A stretch of DNA of 64,000 nucleotides from Cichorium intybus (GCA_023525715.1 CM042012.1:117242298-117306297), one strand, 5' to 3'; positions 10,216 through 20,174 are shown, counted from the stretch's first letter. Notes: a model not told the origin generated them from the letters alone. Made by a program: numbers and translations.

Positions 10216-10560
10216 TATATGTAAAAGACAAGACCAGATAAGCCGTGAGTCATTGCGATGACAAGAACGGAGCTGTGAGTCAATACATATATATATACAC
10301 TATGGTACGACAAGACCAGATAAGCCGTGAGTCTTTAATAGACAAGAACGGAGCTGTGAGTCAAACCTATATACGACAAGACCAGATAAGCCGTGAGTCT
10401 TTAATAGACAAGAACGGAGCTGTGAGTCGAATCTATATAGACAAGACCGGATAAGCCGTGAGTCATTTCAATGACAAGAACGGAGCCGTGAGTCTAGGCA
10501 ACAGCGGGCTAACCCGTGAGCCAAGGCAACAGCGGACTAACCCGTGAGCCATATTTGATC
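10216..10560. repeat. Tandem repeat inside the solo LTR
   Basis: Repeating units of GACAAGACCAGATAAGCCGT + GAGTC alternate with GACAAGAACGGAGCTGTGAGTC in about four cycles. They decay into GGCAACAGCGGACTAACCCG + TGAGCC units at the right. Confidence 0.8.
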
Positions 10561-10579
10561 GTGAAAGAAACTGTTAACA

Positions 10580-10800
10580 GATGGTGCGGCCTCTTGTGGC
10601 TATGATATTGGATGCTATATCCAACTGGTGCGGCCTATAAGGCTATGACATGATTATACAGAAATGGTGCAGCCTGATGACTACGATACCGGGTCGTTGA
10701 ACCCAAACTGGTGTGGCCTACGGGCTATGATTCACATGCTAGAAATGATTTGGTGCGGCTTATATAGCCATGACAAATGATATGACTTATATAGTCATGA
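10580..10800. repeat. Degenerate GGTGCGGCC...GGCTATGA repeats inside the solo LTR
   Basis: Five to six degenerate copies of a 45-60 bp unit, each with a TGGTGCGGCCT core followed by GGCTATGA or a close variant. Confidence 0.65.
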
Positions 10801-11390
10801 TATATGATACAGTCAGATATGACTAAGAAATAGGGGACAAAAACGATAATTGAGAAATTGAATATTATTCTCTATTATATACAGACGGCCTTGATGGTAA
10901 ACAGAATTTATATGATCGGTATGCAAATAACTAATTAGACATGATAAAGTGATTTGATAATCACATGACATATGATTAGCCGGTAAAGCTAGTACTTTGG
11001 ATGCGATATCCTCAGATACACACGGTTAGCCAGTAAGGCTAGTAGTCTGGATTAGATATCCAGACAGTTATATAATTGTATTTTGATACATGTTATTTGC
11101 AGATTTGATTACTCACTGAGCTTTGTAGCTCATACCGTTTGTTAATGTCCCTGCAGGTTAGCATGATACTGATAGGGACAAGATAGAGTCCGTGACTTCG
11201 GAGTGGGACTCATAGATGCTGTAGTAGCAGCCCGGCTTCAAAGGAGATTATGGTATTATATACTCTCCTTGATACCCTTGTACCCGTTTTTATTAAAATA
11301 TACCCCTTTGTTATGGTTTTACGTAATGAAACCTTTGTTTAAAATGAAAAATTTTCAGGGGTGTTTTTGTTTTAAAAGCCGGGTGTTACA

Positions 11391-11395
11391 TCAAC
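11391..11395. other. Target-site duplication TCAAC (right)
   Basis: Right copy of the 5-bp duplication around the solo LTR. Confidence 0.85.
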
Positions 11396-11448
11396 CCCCT
11401 CCCCTGTATTATTATTCCCCACCTACCAACTCATTCTAAATGTTCTAT

Positions 11449-11460
11449 ATATACACCTTA
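11449..11460 (+). promoter_or_regulatory. Putative TATA box of the third coiled-coil gene
   Basis: TTCTATATATACACC lies about 110 bp upstream of the ATG at 11565 and about 55 bp from the solo LTR junction. Confidence 0.4.
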
Positions 11461-11564
11461 TTTCACCTTAACATTCTTCACACCAAACCATCATCACTCA
11501 TCGAAAATATCGTAGCCCAAATATGTATGCTTCATCCTCAGACCGATAAGGAAAACCTTGACTC

Positions 11565-11879
11565 ATGCCTGAAGACCTTAGAAAACTAGTTACACAGAAA
11601 GAAGAGGAGATTGAATCTCAAAACAGATCTATTAGGCAGCAAAAAAAACAGTTGGATGAAATGCAGGAAGAGGTTGTCAAAAAAATAAAATGGGTCAAAA
11701 AGACACAACAAGATATCAAACAAGAAACTATCTGGGTGCAAAAACAAAAGGAGGCTGTTGAACAGGGCGACCTGGAGCTGCAAATTAAGGTCAAGGAAAT
11801 GAAAAGGAAAAACAATTGGGTGATTGCAGAGAAAAAAAAATATCCTATTGATTTCCCAGATTTATGTGATAGTAATTAG
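11565..11879 (+). CDS. Tryptophan-spaced coiled-coil protein, copy 3
   Basis: The 104-residue frame starts at the MPED that corresponds to the internal MP of copies 1 and 2. Trp43 (KWVKKT), Trp57 (IWVQKQ), Trp85 (NNWVIAEK) and Tyr93-Pro94 keep the family spacing of 42, 14, 28 and 8 residues. The rest is almost entirely Lys, Glu, Gln, Asp and aliphatic residues, as in a continuous coiled coil, and the tail DFPDLCDSN parallels the end of copy 1. A TGA lies in frame just before the ATG, so the N-terminal domain of the other copies is missing or cut off. There is no signal peptide or membrane segment. Function is unknown. The solo LTR upstream may have replaced the original promoter or the divergent partner gene. 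Confidence 0.6.
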   Translation: MPEDLRKLVTQKEEEIESQNRSIRQQKKQLDEMQEEVVKKIKWVKKTQQDIKQETIWVQKQKEAVEQGDLELQIKVKEMKRKNNWVIAEKKKYPIDFPDLCDSN

Positions 11880-11993
11880 ACGTATTGCGTATGTTTCTCA
11901 TGTTTCTATTATCATGTAACCTCTTGATTAGGATGTGCTTTTATAATATTTGTCTTTGTTTTTATTTAATATCAGTACTAAATATTAGTATAT
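11880..11993. other. Noncoding 3' flank
   Basis: AT-rich sequence following coiled-coil copy 3; no feature seen. Confidence 0.4.
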
Positions 11994-12520
11994 AAACGTT
12001 ACCGACAACCTTCTTTAGACCTTCAAATGTAAATCTTTTCGACATCAAATAATTTGGTTAATCATGTTTGTCAACACATCTACTAATACACTTCACGTTA
12101 AAAAAAAATTCAAGTAAATCGGAGTTCGTATGGAGAAACTACGGCCGTTCAAAGTTGGACAAAAAACAAATAAACGATACTGACAACCTTCTTTAGGCCT
12201 TCAAAAGTAAATCTTTCCGACATCAAATAATTTGGTTAATCATGTTTGTGAACACATCTCGTAATACACTTCTCGTTAAAAAAAATTTCAACTAAATCGG
12301 AGTTCGTATGAACAAACAACGAGGGTTCGAAGTTGGACAAATAATTAATAAACTTTACCGACAACCTTGTTTACAGGTTCAAAACGAACACTTTCCGACA
12401 TCAATTTTTTTTTAATCATGTTTGTAAACACATCTACTGATACACTTCACGTTAAAAAAAACTTCAGTTCAATCCGAGTTCGTATGAACATATGACGAGT
12501 GTTTAAAGTTGGACAAAAAT
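11994..12520. repeat. Three tandem copies of a ~175-bp repeat
   Basis: Units begin near 11994, 12170 and 12346. Each reads through ACCGACAACCTT, TTTCGACATCAA, TTAATCATGTTTGT, ACACATCTACTAATACACTT, AATCGGAGTTCGTATG and AAAGTTGGACAAA. Related sequence on the other strand occurs near 45655-45790 and 45985-46040, so it is a dispersed family. Confidence 0.8.
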
Positions 12521-12540
12521 TATAACTAAACTCATGAACC

Positions 12541-12770
12541 TCATGAACATGTGGGAGGAAATTTGAGGAAAACGCAGCCAAAGGGGAGGAAAACGCAGCC
12601 AAAGAGAGCAAAACGCAACCCAGCTTGAAGATGGCTTGAAGGAGAGCAAAACGCAGCCCACAAGAGCAAAACGCAGACTATGGGGACGAAAATGCAGCTG
12701 ATGGCTGCGGAAAAGACCAAAACGCATGCCATAGGACGAAAACGCAGCCGCCCCCTGCGAGCTGCGTTTT
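12541..12770. repeat. Cluster of GGAAAACGCAGCC motifs
   Basis: About nine AAAACGCAGCC/AAAACGCAACC motifs, the reverse complement of the GGCTGCGTTTTCC cores at 575-800 and 7524-8095. Spacing is irregular, 18-35 bp. Confidence 0.7.
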
Positions 12771-13376
12771 CGTTGGTTATTTTGGGGTAGGGTCCGATTT
12801 TTTGGCTATTTTGAGGAAAACCCCTAAGGAATTAGGCTATTTTAGTCATTTTCTCTAAAAATAATACTTCATTTTACATCATATCTTTTTTTTTTCTCTT
12901 AATAAAAGTGTTTGGTTTATGATATTTAGAAACTCTAATGTCAATATTATCTATATAGGTTTTTTTAAATGAACAATATTAGCTTTTAGGATATCATTTT
13001 TTTTTCATAATCTAATCTTATTTCATTGAACATTTTTTAAGACAAAACAACAAAATTGGTTCATGTGGTATGTCAAAAATTGTAGATAGGGTCCAAAAAG
13101 TTTTCAAGTTGCATGTGACACTCAAAATCAGAAACTTCCCGTGTTTTTGGTCCCTCCCTCTAACCCCGTCAATTCAGAGACGTTAAGCCCCCACGTGCCC
13201 TCCACGTGAGGGCATTTTTGTCTTTTCACGCTTGGGATTTTTAATTTTGATTTCTTTTTATAAGCACTCAACGTCTTTCTCTTCTCCCTTCTCACACTGA
13301 TCGTCTTTCTCTCCCTTCACAAATCTCACACTCATCGATCTCCTTCTGCTCCATTTCTCCACGGTTTCGGTAAAAA
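12771..13376. other. Upstream region of the second GRF gene, possible MULE-type terminal sequence
   Basis: No gene seen. Near 13050-13150 the text (CAAAATTGG, GTATGTCAAAAATTGTAG, AGGGTCCAAAAAG, TTTTTGGTCCCTCCC) resembles termini of plant elements that carry ACAGTTTTGGTCCCT-like ends. A matching opposite terminus was not found. A CCACGTGCCCTCCACGTG block with a G-box lies near 13190-13209 and TTTTATAAGC near 13256. Confidence 0.35.
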
Positions 13377-13994
13377 ATGGTGCTTTGTTTTTGTGGAAGT
13401 GTGGCTGTTGTGCGAACCTTATGGACATCAATCAACCCCGGTCCCCGCTTATATGGGTGCCCTAAAATGGTTAGGAAAATCATATTAGGTTAATTTTCTT
13501 TTGTTAGATTGTGTCTTAATTCTTCTACATTGATGACTTATTGTAGGTTACAACCTGTGAATACTCTATAACATAGGACTTATCCACACAAGTAACGAAG
13601 AACATACGAAACTTTGGAATATTATTTTCGAGTGCTCAAATGAAACCTATTCTTACCACAAGCTTTTAATAATATGGCAGTGATCTGTCATTACGTGCGA
13701 CTATCTCCGCTATAGAAAGAAAAAAGTAAAGAAATATCAAATTCACTAGTAAATACTAGAAAACTGGGCTTTCTACATATGCATCGTCTAAAACAACGAT
13801 TTTTATCAGCTGTAGAAAAGAAAGAAACTTCATTGAAGTTAAAATATGAAGAAATAGATATGCTCAGAACAATCAATAGGCAAGAAGTGGGTCTGGCCAA
13901 TATGCGACTTGAAGTAATGAAGCTTAGGATGGTTTTGGTTGTGTCTTGGATCACGTTTCTGATTTGTGTTTTTTTTTTTGGATTTAGTAGTTAG
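13377..13994 (+). CDS. Second GRF zinc-finger/transmembrane gene (divergent copy)
   Basis: Exon 1 starts at the ATG at 13377 and encodes CFCGSVAVVRT...INPGPRLYGCPK, a GRF-like finger in which the usual NPGR reads NPGP. A GT at 13470 is a likely donor. The last exon covers about 13770-13994 and encodes a charged helix with leucine heptads (KKETSLKLKYEEIDML), then VLVVSWITFLICVFFFGF, a membrane segment that matches the tail of the gene at 5236-5583 (VLVLSWMLFVAIL). The middle junction is uncertain: the Cys-Gly-Phe end of the finger may lie near 13765 in degenerate form. It is convergent with the PB1-like pseudogene that ends near 14240. The frame is open at both ends, but a correct splice was not proven, so it may be a pseudogene. 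Confidence 0.5.
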
Positions 13995-14239
13995 ATATTA
14001 GGGTTTAGATATTTGGTAGAAACCACCTTCAAGATTGTATTTTCGCAAGTGAGTTGTATTGGTGGCTGATGTATTATAACTAAATGTTGTAATTTTTGAA
14101 TCCCATGTGTAATGCAAAGTACATTACCAATTTTGTTAAATAAACAATTGAGGTTGTATAATTTGAGAAGCTCCATTCACACTAGCAAGTTCACACAAGT
14201 TCAATATCAGTTTAAAGAAGTTCCAATTCATGATTAATT

Positions 14240-14778
14240 TCACACAACTACAAACAATAACATTAATACATTTCCAAATTCTACATCTACATCTATATTC
14301 AAATAAAATTTACTCATATCCACTTCAATATCTTCAATTATATATTCCTCATCGATCATGAACTCACCATCTCCATTCATTTTACTATTATTAGACTCAC
14401 CATCACTCTCACTTTTTGGTCTACAACTTTCATTAATCGACACACTACTTTGCTCTTCATATGCATTAAACGGATTAAAGTCTGTAAATAAATCATCCCA
14501 TCCTCCAGGTTGATGTTGGGGGATTTTCATCAACTTATGAAGGTTCTTGGTGTAAACCTTATTCATCAACTTCATGATTGTCAAATTGAATTGTATATGC
14601 CTCAACATCCTCTATCATCCTTTCACTATGTTCTTCATTCAACTCAATGTGTTCGTCACCCTTACCTTTATCATTCTCACCAAATTGTGAAGGTTATTGG
14701 TGTAAAGTGTGTTCATCACCTTCATGATTGTTTAAGTGAACAACTTCAGGTTGGACATAGTCAACATCCTTACCTTTA
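14240..14778 (-). pseudogene. PB1-like/MULE-type gene, 3' piece (acidic region)
   Basis: Third piece of the gene that starts at 23210. The minus strand encodes an acidic, Ser-rich stretch ending in FMIDEEYIIEDIEVDMSKFY + LNIDVDVEFG, a pattern typical of the linker after the PB1-like domain of plant MULE transposases. The 5' half contains in-frame stops and two related AATGATAAAGGTAAGG blocks. No DNA-binding or DDE domain follows, so the gene is truncated here or was a short derivative. It joins the inverted LTR piece at 14779. Confidence 0.55.
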
Positions 14779-15830
14779 TCATTTCCATTTCGAGCAAAAC
14801 CCTCCCAAAACCCTAAAAATCGATTCCTAAGCCTTCTAAATCGATATTTAAGCCTGATATTCACGAATTGAAGCTAGGGATTTATACTTGGAGGTTGAAA
14901 GGTAATCCTGTTCGATTTTGGTTTTGTTTCAACCGTTGGATGGTTTGAATTGAGGTAGCTTCTTATGGTTTTGATGACCCACCTGTGAATTAATAATGTA
15001 TGAGCCAAATTGATTGATTTGTAAGTGCCTAGACTTAAGTTAGTAAAATACTTGTTGTGGTGTTTTTGATCTTGAATGGGTCAAAGTAGTGAAGTGAGAG
15101 TATAACTAGAGTGATTTTATTATTGATTGATTATCACTTCACTATATGATGCTAATTTCTGAATTTATTGTTGATGTAAATTGTGATTGAGGTTATTGAG
15201 AGAATTGAGTATTGAAATTTAGCTGTTGTGTTACAGCTAAAGCTAGACAGGATCAAGCACGAGGTTCTGGAGTTCCATGTATCGATTCAACTTCAGGTGA
15301 GTAGTTATTTACTAGATGAATTATGTTTTGCTGAGGTGTTTGTTGCAGATAAGAAGTATGTTATAATTGAGTGGTTGAGTATAAACTAAGTTTGAGTAGT
15401 TGGAAGAAAGAGTAATGGTGTGTATGACACACTATGGGCGGAGATAGTTCAATGAGATGTAATCAAACAAGATATTGGATGATATAATCCGGTTAACCTA
15501 TAATTACTCATTAAGCTCTTGTAGCTTATAAATTGTTTTGTTAATGTTGTTTGTGTTAGGTTCTGGTAGTGGTGACCGCGGGAAGCGTAATATGGATGAA
15601 TAGCTGGACTTGAATCTTGGACTTGGACTTAAATTGTGGTTTTTGAAATATGTAATGAACTCGGTTTTTGTATAATAGTTGTAAATACATTATGTAAATA
15701 GTTATGACTTAAACTACATTTTTGAAACAACTTTGAATACTTGTTGCTCATTTTGGGGTTACACCACTAATTGTATTATATTTGACTAATGTAATTGGTG
15801 TATCCTATAATTGAGAAACCGGGTGTTACA
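14779..15830 (+). repeat. Distal part of the 3' LTR, inverted
   Basis: Matches the 5' LTR at 21293-22379 in reverse orientation, from TCATTTCCATTTCGAGCAAA to GAAACCGGGTGTTACA. It includes TAATTACTCATTAAGCTCTTG and the TG/CA end. About 66 bp of LTR (equivalent to 22379-22444) is absent at the breakpoint. Confidence 0.88.
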
Positions 15831-16118
15831 GTAAAACAAACATGATTACTTACTTTTTTTCCATAAACGGTCCTAAGAATGTTATACTAGAAGAAATTGT
15901 CGATGATGAACCTCCTAGAACCCCATCCCCTGAATTCTCTCAGCAATTGTTAACATCGGGTCACATATCAGTTGATGAGGGTGACTTACGGTTGTCATTG
16001 ACCATGTATAAGTCAGCAACACCTGAATCCAGTAGGTCTAGAGGTTGGAAACCAACTAAAAGGGATTCATCATGCCTTAAACAACTTAGCTTGTGTTGGA
16101 AAGATGAAGCAACAATGG
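15831..16118 (+). pseudogene. PB1-like/MULE-type gene, middle piece, inverted
   Basis: This open stretch begins with the TSD GTAAA and encodes GPKNVILEEIVDDEPPRTPS, followed by a Ser-rich, basic region. It continues the frame that breaks off at 22771 on the minus strand (..FYTEHGK, with GK encoded across the TSD). It is thus part of the target gene, now turned round with the LTR piece. It ends at the inversion junction near 16118/16119, where LTR sequence begins. Confidence 0.75.
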
Positions 16119-16463
16119 TACAGTAAGCCATCTTGAACTTGTACAGACTCACACGACCCGTGTAGCTTCACACGACCCGTGTGAGTCCCAATCTCGCTTC
16201 GGTAATTTTTGAACAAAAGCTACACGACCCGTGTAGAGGTACACGACCCGTGTAGGTCTAAAAGGCTTACTGCATGCTTTGTGAACAAATGCTACACGAC
16301 CCGTGTGACCATACACGACCCGTGTAGCCTGCTTTGACATAATTCCAATCCAAACCTTACTCAATTGGGTTTTTAACTATCTTAGCTCGTATGACAACTT
16401 ATTAAATCTTGATTACACTAAAATTAACACAATATCTCTATAATTTAATAATATGGTATTACA
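16119..16463 (-). repeat. Proximal part of the 3' LTR
   Basis: First 345 bp of the 3' LTR in element orientation (starts TGTAATACCATATTATTAAA). It holds six copies of the short inverted repeat ACACGACCCGTGT. Relative to the 5' LTR it has one more such copy (19 bp), consistent with loss between direct repeats in the 5' LTR. Confidence 0.85.
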
Positions 16464-17394
16464 AGTTCTTACCCCCTTCAAAACATTCCGTCCTCGGAAT
16501 CTCTTGAAACAAAAAGGGATACTTTGACCGCATCTCCTCCTTGGCTTCCCAAGTGACATCCGTACCTCTATGATGTCGCCATTGCACTTTTACTACTCCA
16601 ATCTCTTTGTTTCTTAACTCTTTAACCTTTCTATCCAAGATTTGTTCTGACATCTCTTGGTATCTCAATTTTTCGTCTAATTGGACTCTGACTAAAGGTA
16701 CTCGAGTGGATTTATCATGTAATGTTTTTCTGAGATGTGACACATGGAACACATTGTGGATACCCCGTAGTTCATCTGGAAGCTCAAGTTTATACGCGAC
16801 TGCTCCAATTCTCTCTAAGACTTGGAAAGGTCCTATGAATCGTTGGCTTAATTTACCTCGTTTGCCAAACCGGATTACTCCCTTCCATGGGGATACCTTC
16901 AACATCACCATGTCCCCGACATGGAACTCTAATGGTTTTCTCTTTTTATCTGCATATTGATTTTGGCGGTTCTGGGCTATTCGCATATGTTCACGGATAA
17001 TTTGTATCTTCTCTTCGGTTTCAGCTAAAATCTCTGGTCCCGCCAGTGGCTTCTCTCCAGTCTCTGTCCAACAAGTTGGCGTTCGACACGGTGCACCGTA
17101 CAAAGCTTCAAAAGGTTCCATCTGTATACTGGAGTGATAAGTGTTATTATAGGCAAACTCTACTAAGGGCAGGTGATCGTCCCAGCTGCCACCGAAATCA
17201 ATTATACAAGCTCGAAGCATATCTTCTAATGTCTGTATCGTCCTTTCTGACTGTCCGTCTGTCTGAGGATGATAAGAAGTGCTCAGCAAAGCTTTGGTGC
17301 CAAAATGTTTCTGAAAACACTGCCAAAAATGTGAAGTGAAACGACTATCTCTATCTGAGACTATTGAAGTCGGCACTCCGTGTTGTCTCACCAC
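16459..17394 (-). pseudogene. Gypsy integrase, C-terminal part with chromodomain-like tail
   Basis: The frame covers the second catalytic Asp (VSDRDSRFTS), the glutamate region (SERTIQTLEDMLRA), the GPF/Y-type region (FIGPFQVLERIG) and a terminal domain with VKVQWRHHRGTDVTWE, which resembles a chromodomain. The integrase inserts element cDNA into the genome. Just upstream, between 17394 and 17415, part of the integrase core is deleted, so this frame is separated from the first catalytic Asp. The stop lies close to the polypurine tract. Confidence 0.8.
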
Positions 17395-17414
17395 TTCTCT
17401 AGTATAAATCTCGG

Positions 17415-17682
17415 CTAGCTATCAACAATCACCCATATTGAATCATATCCTCGTGGAGTCCGAGGCAACTTTGTGATGAAATCCATGGTGATCTCATCCC
17501 ATTTCTTCATTGGTACTGGCAATGGTTGCACTGCTCCATAAGGCTTTTGATGATTAGCTTTTACTTGAAGACATATCAAGCAGTTCTCCACAAATCGTCC
17601 CACATATCGTTTCATACCGGGCTACCAGTAATACGGCTTTAGATTATGATACATCCGTGTACTACCAGGGTGAACCGAATAT
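17415..17682 (-). pseudogene. Gypsy integrase, N-terminal part
   Basis: Encodes part of the HHCC zinc-binding region (VENCLICLQVKANHQKPYG) and the first catalytic Asp (ITMDFITKLPRT), ending in IWVIVDS at a stop that marks the core deletion. An in-frame TAG near 17620 separates it from the preceding sequence, which continues in frame to about 17680. Confidence 0.7.
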
Positions 17683-18717
17683 CTAGTACAGTGAGCATCC
17701 TCTAGCAATAACTGTCTCGCCTCGCCATGTCTCGGAACCCAAACTCGCCCTTGGAAGTCTTGATTCCTTGCGCATTTTCCACCAGTGAGCATCCGGTAAT
17801 CGACTCACAATTCCCATTCGAGCCGATACGACTCGAATAGGCGGCTCTTTACGACTTAGTGCATCCGCCACCACGTTAGCTTTACCGGGATGGTAAAGTA
17901 TTTCACAATCATAATCTTTTAGTAGATCCATCCACCGTCTTTGTCTCATATTTAACTCCTTTTGATCGAATAGGTATTTCAGGCTTTTGTGATCTGTGTA
18001 AATCTGGAACCGTACGCCATAAAGATAGTGTCGCCACATCTTCAATGCAAAGATTATCGCCGCCAACTCTAAATCATGCACCGGATAAGCTTTCTCGTGT
18101 GGTTTGAGTTGTCGAGACGTATAAGCGATTACTCGTCCTCTTTGCATTAACACACATCCGAGACCACTCAGAGAGGCATCGCTGTAGAGAACAAAATCTT
18201 CCCCGCCTTGCGGTAAGGCTAACACCGGAGCTTTACACAAGCTATCTCGTAATTGTTCAAACGCTGACTGTTGCGCCTCTGTCCAATTGAACTTCTCCAC
18301 CTTCTTTGTCAATTTGGTTAGGGGTGTAGCGATTCGGGAAAAGTTTTCAACGAATCGCCGATAGCAACCCGTTAACCCCAAGAAACTACGAACCTCCATC
18401 GGACTCTTTGGTGGCTCCCAACTCATTACATCTTCGATCTTTGTCGGGTCTACCTTTATACCGTCTTCATTTATCACATGGCCGAGAAATTGAATTTCCC
18501 GTAACCAAAACTCACACTTCGAAAATTTTGCATATAACTTTTCCTTACGGAGAAGATCTAACATTTTTTGTAAATGGAATCTATGCTCGTCTCGACTTTT
18601 TGAGTAAATCAAAATGTCGTCGATAAATACAATTACGAATTTATCGAGAAAGGGACGACAAATTCGATTCATCAAATCCATAAAAGCAGCTGGAGCATTA
18701 GTCAAACCGAATGGCAT
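17683..18717 (-). pseudogene. Gypsy reverse transcriptase (C-terminal part) and RNase H
   Basis: Begins at MPFGLTNAPAAF and has the RT active-site box as VIVFIDDILIYS, then FLGLTGCYRRF and the RNase H motifs LYSDASLSGLGCVL, TDHKSLKYLF and HPGKANVVADALSR. The last 30 residues run out of frame after a frameshift near 17780. Its 5' end is separated from the RT palm start by a one-base frame loss near 18755. Confidence 0.85.
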
Positions 18718-18719
18718 AA

Positions 18720-20141
18720 CTAAAAACTCATAGTGGCCATACCTCGTACGAAAAGCTGTTTCGGAATATCAACTTCTTGTACTCGCAACTGATGATAACC
18801 GGACCTTAAATCAATCTTCGAAAAATACGTAGCTCCGTGTAATTGGTCAAACAAATCATCAATCCTCGGCAACGGGTAACGATTCTTTATAGTAATCTTG
18901 TTGAGCTCTCGATAGTCTATACACATTCTCATAGAACCATCTTTCTTTTTCACAAAAAGTATAGGCGCACCCCACGGAGACGAACTCGGACGAATGAATC
19001 CAAGTTCCAATAACTCTTGCAACTGCCTCTTTAATTCCTCCATCTCGGAAGGTGCCAACCGATAAGGTGGTCGAGCTACCGGTTTCGCCCCCGGTATTAC
19101 ATCAATTACAAACTCAACCTGTCGGTCTGGTGGTAACCCTGGAAGATCATCTGGAAATACATCAGGATAATCACCAACCACTTCTACCTCTTCAATTTTT
19201 GATTGTTTTGTTTCGGCACAAATCACATGTGTCATAATCAATTCACCTCCTCCTTCCATATATCTTCTAGCTGTTGCCAATGATACTATCGGTACCTTTC
19301 GAGCACGTCTTTCACCTCGTATCAAAATTCGGGAACCACTCGGCGTTTTTATTGAAATTGTCTTCTCATGACAGTCCATTTGACCTCGATTTTCGTCTAA
19401 CCAATCTGTCCCGACTATTACATCAAACTCATGATTAGTAATCGGCTTCAGATCAATAAGATAGGTATCTCCAAAGATCTCAAGCCCACAACGCTTATAA
19501 TGACTCTTTACTAAAACACACCTCCCATCCGCTACATCTACTATTACTTTCTCAAATAAATCGTATAACGAGATATCCAATTTGGAAGCAAAAGACACCG
19601 ATATAAAAGACACAGAAGCACCGGTATCAAAAAGTACTCGTGCTTGAGAAGAGTTCAAGCTAAAAATACCTGTGATAACATCAGTTTGGTCTCGAGCCTC
19701 ATCGACGGTTAATTGAAAAGCTCTCGTTTTCACGTGACCGCCGCTTTTGTCTCCTCGATCATCTCGATCTCGGCCTCCTCCTCGTCTGGTCCTTTGAAAA
19801 TCTTTTTGAGACTCGGACTTCATCTTTGGGCAATCGGGGCGAATATGCCCACTTTCTCCACAGTTGAAACAAACAGGGTTTCTCTCGGTACACTGGCGAG
19901 CCATATGTCCTGTCTTTCCACATTGAAAACAAACTGATGGTGGGGTTCGAGAATCACATTCCCCAGTGTGCTTTCGCCTGCACTTCTTGCACCATCTTTC
20001 CTCCTTCTTTTTGGTTTCACCTCGGAATTGAGAACCCGTGGTAGCGGATCTCTGAGAAGTATCTACAGCTTTACCTTCCCACTTTCTCTTGAATCCTCCA
20101 ACTTCTCTTTCAGTTCTTCTCTCTTCCTCCTGTCTTTGCAA
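18720..20141 (-). pseudogene. Gypsy gag zinc knuckles, protease and reverse transcriptase start
   Basis: In order: two CCHC knuckles (CFQCGKTGHMARQC and CFNCGESGHIRPDC), the aspartic protease box VLFDTGASVSFIS, and the RT N-terminal motifs (LGFIRPSSSPWGAPILFVKK, MCIDYRELNKITIKNRYPLP, YFSKIDLRSGYHQ). The frame is lost near 18755 in an A-run and stops at 18720. It is in frame with the gag frame at 20175-20966, with a TAA at 20175-20177 between them. Confidence 0.87.
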
Positions 20142-20174
20142 TTCCCTTTCTCTCGATCTTGCTGCCTCGGCAAC

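Larger units (their letters stand above)
8825..11390 (+). mobile_element. Solo LTR of a Ty3/gypsy-type retrotransposon (2566 bp)
   Basis: The segment starts TGTAACGCCAAG, ends CCGGGTGTTACA and is flanked by 5-bp TSDs (TCAAC). It has no internal coding region, primer site or polypurine tract, so it is a solo LTR left by LTR-LTR recombination. The ending matches the LTR of the gypsy element at 14779-22770, but the bodies differ. It contains perfect palindromes GGCGCAGTGCGCC (near 9689 and 9730), a tandem block at 10216-10560, a GGTGCGGCC block at 10580-10800, and the ACTCACTGAGCTTTGTAGCTCA motif near 11110 that is common before the ends of such LTRs. It lies about 170 bp upstream of coiled-coil copy 3. 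Confidence 0.85.

Noticed and set aside
10216..10560. Regularly spaced repeats that might suggest a CRISPR-like array
   Set aside because: The context is a plant LTR; the spacers are themselves repeated and short, and no cas-like gene exists.
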